Positions 14,134 through 20,233 of a stretch of 20,233 nt of DNA are shown piece after piece. Made by a program: the position numbers and the translations under genes. Position 1 is the first letter of the stretch; each line of letters opens with the position of its first letter. Source of the stretch: a virus. The notes under the pieces are model-generated. The model did no database searches. It saw only the letters and a list, made by a program, of their open reading frames with translations, and was not told where the DNA came from. Location of the stretch: the IMG/VR virus record IMGVR_UViG_3300031963_001158, positions 1 through 20,233 of that record. One strand, given 5' to 3'.

Positions 14134-16358
14134 TGGCTATAAGGTATCAATCAACAATTTATAGTGAAAAAGGTAGGAAAGTAACTATTGCTATTAAGGA
14201 TAAAAACTTTTCTGGTGTATTTGGTTCTTTTGATGTAATTAACTTAAATGTAAAATATGAAAGTGATTCTATTCAAGGGCAAGAAAGGTTTACACCGATT
14301 GTTGGTTCAAGTTGTGATTTAAGTATTATAATAAATTCATCGGGATTAGTAAATTTGTTAACTGATATTGGGTTAGCTATAGAAGGTAGATTTACTTTAG
14401 ATTTAACGGCTTATGAAAGCGATGATACTACAATTTCGTATAGATGGTACGGTTATATTGTCACAGATTTAATAGAATTTGAAGATTTACCATTAGCCAC
14501 AACTTATGAAGCTAAAATATCTGCTATTGATGGGTTAGGTTGGTTAAAAACACTAGATTATAAAAGTGCAGTTGGCCCCTATTTGGGTCAGGATACTGTA
14601 GTCCAACATATTTTAAATTGTCTTAATCAATTAGATTTTGTCCAGGATGATTTAGTAGCAAATAATTTACCCGTATTACATACCGTTTTTAATTGGCATG
14701 AAAACACTTTGACTTATAGTGCTGATAATGATTTTGCACTTAAAACGGCTATACAGCATAGGGCATTTTACCACAGGGATACAAAAAACAATTATATATG
14801 GCAAAGTTGCTATGATGTATTAAAAAAGATTTGTCAGGTATTTGGCGCAAGATTAATTTTTAGTGGCAGTCAATATTGGTTAATACAAATTAATGAATAT
14901 ACCAATACGCCAACATTTCATAGGTACTTTAAATATAGTGCTTATGGTGTTCAGTCTGTAGGTACATTTAATCTTGATTTTACTATAACTAATATCCAAA
15001 CCAATTTATCTGGTAGCGATTTAATGAGATTAGCCGGTGGTAGATGGACATATTATAGTGCATTAAAAAATGCAGTAGTAAGGTATAATCATAATGGTAA
15101 AAAGAATTTAATGCCTGGTGTAGTTTATAATTACATTACAAATACAGATCCTATTATTGTTAGAACGGATGTATTAGATAGTACGATAGATATAGCAAAA
15201 TTAAGTTATACAGGTATTTTATACCAAAGAAGTATATGGTTAACTGGCGGTGGTTTTATGCCTCACATATTTGTTTATGCAGTAAAAGTAGCGTCTATTA
15301 TTGATTATATTCCATTAATGGGATTTAATGTATTGCAAACATGGTCACTTGGTAGTGGATGGAGTATTTTAAATGGTAGTTTATTTGCAACAACTGTAAC
15401 TGGAATTACTCAATGGACAGGAGATTCTGTTGTAGCTAATAAATATTATTACATTACAATAAAAGTTTCATTACAATCAGGTACACTACGATTGAGAATT
15501 GGTGGAGTTACAAAAACTATAACAGATTCTGGTGATTATGAATATAAAATATATACAATTAACACAGACCCATTTAGATTGGATTCAGTATCTAATCCTA
15601 AATTTACAGGAGTGGTTGATGCTTTATTGGTAAAAAAAGAAAATAAATTTCTTAAAAGACCAGTCAATTTTACAAACGGATTTAATTATCAATTAGGTGC
15701 GGCAAGTTGGGAAAATAGTTTTTATGAATGGGAATTTGTTACCGATATTATACAATTAGATGGAACTGAAATTGTAAATAAAACTATATCATTTGACACA
15801 TTGGCTATTCCAGAAACTGGAGAGTATGTTTGGGAAATGAGATTAAAAGAAGTAAGAGATGAATTTGGTACAGATATAAAAGCAGATTATAATATTGAAT
15901 TTTATTTGACTAACAATTACCTAGAATTTATGCCAGATGGTACAATTCAAGGACAATCTGACTTACTTGAATTTGCTAGTGATAATGATGATAAATCATC
16001 AGTTGTATCTAATATAGATGTTTATCTTGGTGACGGGCCCTCCGCAACAACTACAGGTGCTTTAAGGATATTAAATACAAGTGGAATTTATGAACCTTCT
16101 GATGGATGGAAGGTAGGTAATACTGGTAGTGCAAAAAATATAAGTCAATTATTAGTAAACGAAGTTATCAAAGGTCAACTTACGCCTAAAAAAAGAATGA
16201 TTGATATGCCTTTCCAAAATTTGGTTGTAAACAAACCATTTTTACCTCATAAAATAATAGTTTACGAAAATAATTATTATGTATTTGAAAGAGGTGACTT
16301 AGATTTGCTAACAGAAATTACAAGAGGTGATTTTTTTAAAATAGAAATTGATGCCTAA
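14133..16358 (+). CDS. Tail tip / hub-like protein with a carbohydrate-binding-like module
   Basis: This 741-residue protein lies directly after the tape measure, where distal tail and hub proteins occur. The first about 170 residues follow a pattern I associate with tail-tip proteins of Bacteroidota phages: a beta-rich start (I-Y-S-E-K-G-R-K-V-T-I-A-I), E-R-F-T-P-I-V-G-S, E-G-R-F, W-Y-G-Y-I-V-T-D-L, and I-S-A-I-D-G-L-G-W-L-K. Residues about 400-502 look like an inserted beta-sandwich (W-S-L-G-S-G-W-S-I-L-N-G, Y-Y-I-T-I-K-V, G-T-L-R-L-R-I-G-G, F-T-G-V-V-D-A-L-L-V), resembling a galactose-binding-type fold also found in the fibre at 16722. The C-terminus returns to a tail-like domain. Likely role: tail tip and attachment of fibre. 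Start is ATG in TAATG with the tape measure stop. Confidence 0.8.
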   Translation: MAIRYQSTIYSEKGRKVTIAIKDKNFSGVFGSFDVINLNVKYESDSIQGQERFTPIVGSSCDLSIIINSSGLVNLLTDIGLAIEGRFTLDLTAYESDDTTISYRWYGYIVTDLIEFEDLPLATTYEAKISAIDGLGWLKTLDYKSAVGPYLGQDTVVQHILNCLNQLDFVQDDLVANNLPVLHTVFNWHENTLTYSADNDFALKTAIQHRAFYHRDTKNNYIWQSCYDVLKKICQVFGARLIFSGSQYWLIQINEYTNTPTFHRYFKYSAYGVQSVGTFNLDFTITNIQTNLSGSDLMRLAGGRWTYYSALKNAVVRYNHNGKKNLMPGVVYNYITNTDPIIVRTDVLDSTIDIAKLSYTGILYQRSIWLTGGGFMPHIFVYAVKVASIIDYIPLMGFNVLQTWSLGSGWSILNGSLFATTVTGITQWTGDSVVANKYYYITIKVSLQSGTLRLRIGGVTKTITDSGDYEYKIYTINTDPFRLDSVSNPKFTGVVDALLVKKENKFLKRPVNFTNGFNYQLGAASWENSFYEWEFVTDIIQLDGTEIVNKTISFDTLAIPETGEYVWEMRLKEVRDEFGTDIKADYNIEFYLTNNYLEFMPDGTIQGQSDLLEFASDNDDKSSVVSNIDVYLGDGPSATTTGALRILNTSGIYEPSDGWKVGNTGSAKNISQLLVNEVIKGQLTPKKRMIDMPFQNLVVNKPFLPHKIIVYENNYYVFERGDLDLLTEITRGDFFKIEIDA

Positions 16359-16722
16359 TTATACTGAAAGAACTGTATTATCTAAACCACGAGATTACAA
16401 TGAAGTAGCTAATAATGCTGGAAGTGGTGGAGTGGTAAATAATAATGTCACAGAGACAATAAACAATGTGACGGTAAATGGTTCTGTCGTTTCTATTTTC
16501 AATCAAGAATTTGTAAATGTTTATTCTAACGTATTAACATGGACACAAAATAACGGTAATTTACCCTTAACAAATGTAAATGCTTCTATTCATGTATATC
16601 AAAATGGACAAAAATTAATAGAAAGTCAGTTTACTATAACGCAACCCAATACAATTACTATTGATAGTGCAACACATTACGATGGAAGTAATTATATTAT
16701 ATTTGCATTAAACATAGCCTAA
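16351..16722 (+). CDS. Small tail-tip/adhesin-associated protein
   Basis: This is a 123-residue protein. ATG at 16351 is preferred over a TTG one codon upstream, and it overlaps the previous gene by 8 nt. The N-terminal part is basic and polar (Y-T-E-R-T-V-L-S-K-P-R-D-Y), followed by an Asn/Val-rich segment (N-N-N-V-T-E-T-I-N-N-V-T-V-N-G). The C-terminal half alternates hydrophobic strands with H-V-Y-Q-N-G-Q-K-L-I and ends in Y-I-I-F-A-L-N-I. The 'V-x-x-N-G-Q-x-L' strand pattern is common in small beta domains of phage baseplates and fibres. It shares its stop with the start of the long fibre gene (TAATG), so the two products are probably made and assembled together. Exact function unknown. 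Confidence 0.75.
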   Translation: MPNYTERTVLSKPRDYNEVANNAGSGGVVNNNVTETINNVTVNGSVVSIFNQEFVNVYSNVLTWTQNNGNLPLTNVNASIHVYQNGQKLIESQFTITQPNTITIDSATHYDGSNYIIFALNIA

Positions 16723-19700
16723 TGGAAGAAATAAAAACACCAAAGAAAGAACGTAAGTTTTTAAAAGCCGTTGGAAATATTGCCAAAGTTTTAGCGAATG
16801 AATTAGTCATGGGAATAGCCAGGAAGTTTATTGGTAAAGCTATTGACAAAGTAGGCAATAAACGGCAAGGTCTATCAATGGCTTTAATTATTATTGCCTC
16901 TACTTCTGCTTTTGCCCAATACCCAACAACCTCAAACAAACAAAGATTAGGTTTTCAAACCACGGGCGACGGGCTTGTTTGGCGAGGGTCATTATCCGAC
17001 ACAGCAACCATACAACCAATAAACAACCAAAACGCATGGGTTATTCTTGATACAATCAACCTTAAATTTTATACGTTTGATTTTACTTCCAACGTTTGGA
17101 ATTTAGTTGGCGGTGGCGGTGCGGCTTTTACGCAGCCCGTGGATTCCTTGTTTTTCAATGTCAATGTTCCGACAAATAATGTAGATACGGCAAAGATGCG
17201 TTGGGATTCCGATTTGGCAACCGTGGTACTTGGATTAAATGACAATGTACCTAATGAACTTGGATTCAAAAACTTTTGGCTTGTTAAGAATCAAACAGGA
17301 ACAACCATTACCAAAGGTAGCCTTGTTTACGCCAATGGCACGGTTGGTTCAAGTGGCAGAATAACGGTTGCGAAATTCATTGCCAACGGCTCAATAGATG
17401 CAAAGTATTTACTTGGAATAACGGCACATGATTTAACCGATGGTGAAGATGGGTATGTTATTTCATTTGGCAAAATAAGGCAAGTTAATACTGATACCTT
17501 TGCGGCTGGCGCAATTCTTTACCCATCGCCAACTGTGGCAGGTGTTTGGACAGATATAGAGCCTGTTGCACCTAATCTTGATATGCCTATTGGCTTTTGT
17601 ATCAATTCAGCAATAAACACAGGTACAATAGCCATACGCGTAGCATCGGGATATAAATTATCAGAGCTTCACGACGTTTCAATAACGTCTCCTGTTGAAA
17701 ATTCATCTTTGTATTATAAAGGTGGATTATGGAGAGACACAACGGCGGCGTTATTAACAAGTGACACGGCTTCAATGCTATTGCCTTACCTTCGCGATGC
17801 CGACACAGTATCTTTGTCAAATAGGATTAATCTTAAATTAAATATTGCTGACACATCAGCCTTCGCACGGGACAATCAAATCAGCGGAACAAGTGGGCAG
17901 GTGGCGTATTTTAATTCAAGTAGCAGCGTTGTTTCCGACACTGCTTTGCGTTGGAGCGCAGCCAACAAGTCACTTGGTATCAATATGAAAACCGTACCAT
18001 CGGGCGCAAACTTGATTCTTAAAAACAGTCAAGAGCCTGTTAGAAGTACGGTTGTGGCAACGCAAACATTTGGCGCAGATACAACGAATTGGACACGCGG
18101 TGCAGGTTGGACATTTAACGGAACACAGGCGGTGGCAACAGCAGCGACGGGTAATTTGACTTACACGCCTTCTTTGACTATTACGGCTGGAAATGCGTAT
18201 GAAGTTACATATACTTTAAGCGGTTATTCAGCTGGAACATTGACGGCGGCGGTTGGAAATGTTACTTATAATCTTCCGTCATATAATATAACGAATGTGG
18301 TAGTTTTATTACCAACAAACGCAACAGGCGGTTTTAGGTTTACTACATCTACATTTACTGGTAACTTGGATAATATTAGTATAGTGCAAATTTCAAATCC
18401 AGCACCTATTTTATTTGCTGGTCAAGATGATGATAATAATACTTTATACAATTCCATAGTAATGCCAAATTTAACATCATTAAGTTTTGGAGGAGGTGCA
18501 AGATATACAACTGGAACTAGTAATTTTTCACATGGATCTGGTTTAGAAAAAAATACAACTGGAAATAATAATATTTTTATTGGCATTAATAATGGTTTAA
18601 ACAATACAACTGGTTCAAATAATGTATTTTTTGGTCAAATATCTGGTCAAAATAATACAATTGGTAACAATAACTATTTTTTTGGTGAAAGAGCTGGACA
18701 GTTTAATACATCTGGTTCGCGTAATTATTTTTTTGGAACTACAACTGGTCAAAATAATACAGTTGGCAATGATAATGTATTCTTTGGAACAGCAGCTGGA
18801 TTTTCTAATTTATCTGGAAGTAATAATTTTTTCTTTGGTGTAAATGCAGGTAATAAAAATACTACTGGAGCTTCAAATAATTTTATTGGCTTTAGTGCAG
18901 GATTTAGCATGATAAATGGTAGTAGTAATAATTTCATAGGCGTTGACGTTGGTAGAAATGCAACAACTGGAAATAATAATAATTTTATTGGTGCAGATGC
19001 AGGAAATATAAATACTGGAAGTACAAATAATTTTATTGGTTTTCGCGCTGGATATTTTAATACATCTGGTGGAAATAATAATTTTATAGGTTCAAACGCT
19101 GGATATTTAAATAGAATAGGTAGTTTTAATTCTTTTTTTGGCGGAGATGCTGGTTATGTAAATAAAAGTGGTTCAAATAACGTATCTATTGGCTATCGTT
19201 CAATGTATAATACTGTTACTGCTGATTCGCTTTCAGGCTCAAACAACATTGCACTTGGCACAAACGCTGCCGATAACATTGCAGGCGCAGCCGCTGGCAA
19301 CGTTGCCATTGGCAATGCCGTTGACCTTCCCACCAACAACGGCTCAAATCAAGGCGTTTACCAAAACGTTTTATTTTTCACGGGCGCAAGTGGCACAGGA
19401 ACAACGATTGCAGCAGCCTCAAAAGCAGGAATAAAAACGAATGCTCCAAACCGTGACCTTGAAGTAGCTGGCGAAGTGCGAATAACGGATTTAACAACCG
19501 ACGCACCAACGCGCCTTGTTGGTGCAGATGCAGAAGGTGACTTGGGACAGGTGACGTTAGGCGCAGGGTTAAGCCTTGCATCTTCAAGTTTACTTGCTGA
19601 TACCAGTTTCCTTGTTACAAGGTTTGACACGGCTTCCATGCTTACGCCGTATTTCAGGGATGCAGATACAACTTCTTTAAACCTTACTTCAAGATTTGCA

Positions 19701-20233
19701 GCTAAATTAAATATATCTGACACGGCTTCGATGCTGACAAATTACTTGCGCACGGGCACGGCGGCTTCGACTTATTTACCTTTGACGGGTGGGACTTTGA
19801 CAGGTGACTTAGGTATTTCTAAAAGTAGTAATTCAATTTTAAGATTATCTTCAGCAGACGTTGGAAGTTATGGAAAGTTAATATTTTCATCAAATAATGG
19901 TGGTTATTTAAATTACGGTGCATCGATAGAATCTTCTGGCGATGGTGTTGGAATAGACGTTGGCAGCCTAAATTTTCTTACAGGATTTGGAACGGTAAGA
20001 ACAAATCGAATGACTATAACACCAACAGGTAATTTAACTATTGTAAATAGTGCTACAATCGGTGGCACGCTCGGCGTCACAGGCGCAACGACATTGACAG
20101 GTGGTATAAAAATTATTGGAACAACTGATATTTTTAACGGGCAACCTTTTTCAACGTTACAATTAATACCCGCACCAACCATTGGTTCAACAGATAATAC
20201 TATCCAAACAATAAATACAACAGGGCTATCATT
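16722..20233 (+). CDS. Long tail fibre / adhesin, 3' truncated by the window edge
   Basis: The frame from ATG at 16722 (coupled by TAATG) stays open to the end, giving at least 1170 codons. Residues 1-52 are basic and amphipathic, then M53-A65 form a signal-peptide-like stretch ending A-F-A before Q66. Residues about 184-307 resemble a fibre shaft domain (F-W-L-V-K-N-Q-T-G-T-T-I-T-K-G-S-L-V-Y). D-T-A-S-M-L modules occur at residues 348, 969 and 1000. Residues about 442-556 look like a beta-sandwich sugar-binding-type module. Residues about 611-830 hold thirteen 17-residue repeats (N-T-x-G-x-N-N-x-F-x-G-x-x-A-G). L-T-G-G-T-L-T-G-D-L at 1021-1030 is a classic fibre motif often found upstream of an S74 autocatalytic chaperone domain, which would lie outside the window. 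Probable host-receptor-binding fibre, trimeric by inference. Confidence 0.9.
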   Translation, partial: MEEIKTPKKERKFLKAVGNIAKVLANELVMGIARKFIGKAIDKVGNKRQGLSMALIIIASTSAFAQYPTTSNKQRLGFQTTGDGLVWRGSLSDTATIQPINNQNAWVILDTINLKFYTFDFTSNVWNLVGGGGAAFTQPVDSLFFNVNVPTNNVDTAKMRWDSDLATVVLGLNDNVPNELGFKNFWLVKNQTGTTITKGSLVYANGTVGSSGRITVAKFIANGSIDAKYLLGITAHDLTDGEDGYVISFGKIRQVNTDTFAAGAILYPSPTVAGVWTDIEPVAPNLDMPIGFCINSAINTGTIAIRVASGYKLSELHDVSITSPVENSSLYYKGGLWRDTTAALLTSDTASMLLPYLRDADTVSLSNRINLKLNIADTSAFARDNQISGTSGQVAYFNSSSSVVSDTALRWSAANKSLGINMKTVPSGANLILKNSQEPVRSTVVATQTFGADTTNWTRGAGWTFNGTQAVATAATGNLTYTPSLTITAGNAYEVTYTLSGYSAGTLTAAVGNVTYNLPSYNITNVVVLLPTNATGGFRFTTSTFTGNLDNISIVQISNPAPILFAGQDDDNNTLYNSIVMPNLTSLSFGGGARYTTGTSNFSHGSGLEKNTTGNNNIFIGINNGLNNTTGSNNVFFGQISGQNNTIGNNNYFFGERAGQFNTSGSRNYFFGTTTGQNNTVGNDNVFFGTAAGFSNLSGSNNFFFGVNAGNKNTTGASNNFIGFSAGFSMINGSSNNFIGVDVGRNATTGNNNNFIGADAGNINTGSTNNFIGFRAGYFNTSGGNNNFIGSNAGYLNRIGSFNSFFGGDAGYVNKSGSNNVSIGYRSMYNTVTADSLSGSNNIALGTNAADNIAGAAAGNVAIGNAVDLPTNNGSNQGVYQNVLFFTGASGTGTTIAAASKAGIKTNAPNRDLEVAGEVRITDLTTDAPTRLVGADAEGDLGQVTLGAGLSLASSSLLADTSFLVTRFDTASMLTPYFRDADTTSLNLTSRFAAKLNISDTASMLTNYLRTGTAASTYLPLTGGTLTGDLGISKSSNSILRLSSADVGSYGKLIFSSNNGGYLNYGASIESSGDGVGIDVGSLNFLTGFGTVRTNRMTITPTGNLTIVNSATIGGTLGVTGATTLTGGIKIIGTTDIFNGQPFSTLQLIPAPTIGSTDNTIQTINTTGLS
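18552..19211 (+). repeat. Thirteen in-frame 51-bp repeats in the fibre gene
   Basis: Units of 51 bp (17 codons) start at 18552, 18603, 18654, 18705, 18756, 18807, 18858, 18909, 18960, 19011, 19059, 19110 and 19161; the tenth is 48 bp. Each codes for a variant of N-T-T-G-x-N-N-x-F-F/I-G-x-x-A-G-x-x. A partial unit precedes them at about 18513. The repeats are AT-rich (AAT codons), unlike the flanking parts of the gene. The pattern suggests a trimeric beta-roll or beta-helix like the head repeats of YadA-type adhesins (inference). Confidence 0.88.

Noticed and set aside
18622-18843. 73-codon frame on the + strand in the fibre repeats
   Set aside because: It is a shifted reading of the 51-bp repeats (I-L-V-rich nonsense) and conflicts with the clear repeat protein in the fibre frame.
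18552-19211. Possible CRISPR or satellite array
   Set aside because: The repeats have a constant multiple-of-three period with no unique spacers, and they code for an orderly protein repeat in the fibre frame.
19358-19723. 121-codon reverse-strand frame
   Set aside because: It is antisense to the fibre gene, whose frame is continuous and shows fibre motifs on both sides; no promoter or family match.
16722-20233. Variable region of a diversity-generating retroelement
   Set aside because: No reverse transcriptase gene or template repeat is visible, and the fibre C-terminus where a variable region would lie is outside the window.
1-20233. tRNA, integrase, lysis or defence genes hidden among the structural genes
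   Set aside because: The intergenic gaps are all under 100 bp and no cloverleaf or relevant protein signature was seen on either strand.

Overview
The window is a contiguous stretch of the structural (late) region of a tailed, siphovirus-type bacteriophage or prophage. Every credible gene is on the + strand and the genes are tightly packed, with many TAATG or ATGA stop/start overlaps. The order is the classic HK97-like one: small terminase (5' truncated), large terminase, portal, prohead protease, major capsid, head-tail connectors, tail completion, tail terminator, major tail protein, tail assembly chaperones, tape measure, tail tip/hub and a long fibre that runs off the right end. No integrase, lysis, replication, tRNA or CRISPR is visible, so lysogeny cannot be judged.

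The host is most likely a member of Bacteroidota. The DNA is AT-rich, Shine-Dalgarno sequences are weak or absent, and two intergenic gaps carry a TAnnTTTG-like -7 box, one with a TTTG -33 box 20 bp upstream. The signal-peptide-like segments ending in A-F-A/Q and the tail-tip and fibre modules (DTASML motifs, the concanavalin-like module with W-Y-D-Q-S-G) also look like those of Bacteroidota phages. This assignment is inference.

Layout: 1-2053 packaging; 2098-5230 portal, protease, capsid; 5242-5896 a signal-peptide-bearing unknown and a small unknown; 5893-6477 head-tail connector; 6464-8008 a head-closure domain fused to about 400 extra residues (20-residue repeats, then a concanavalin/LamG-like module); 7995-8637 two small accessory proteins of distinct composition; 8638-8721 a hairpin plus promoter; 8722-10779 tail completion, tail terminator, a second copy of the small unknown, and a major tail protein with a C-terminal fibronectin type III domain; 10780-10850 a second hairpin; 10851-11527 two chaperone reading frames joined by a -1 frameshift signal; 11527-14133 tape measure; 14133-16358 tail tip; 16351-16722 a small tail-tip protein; 16722 to the end a fibre of at least 1170 codons with no stop.

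The most interesting points are a textbook -1 recoding site (A AAA AAA, 6-nt spacer, 12-bp stem) in the chaperone pair; the apparent insertion of a glycan-binding cassette (about 6.8-8.7 kb) into the head-tail junction genes, followed by its own hairpin and a fresh promoter; a duplicated small protein family on both sides of that cassette; and signal-peptide-like sequences in two virion genes, one of them internal to the fibre.
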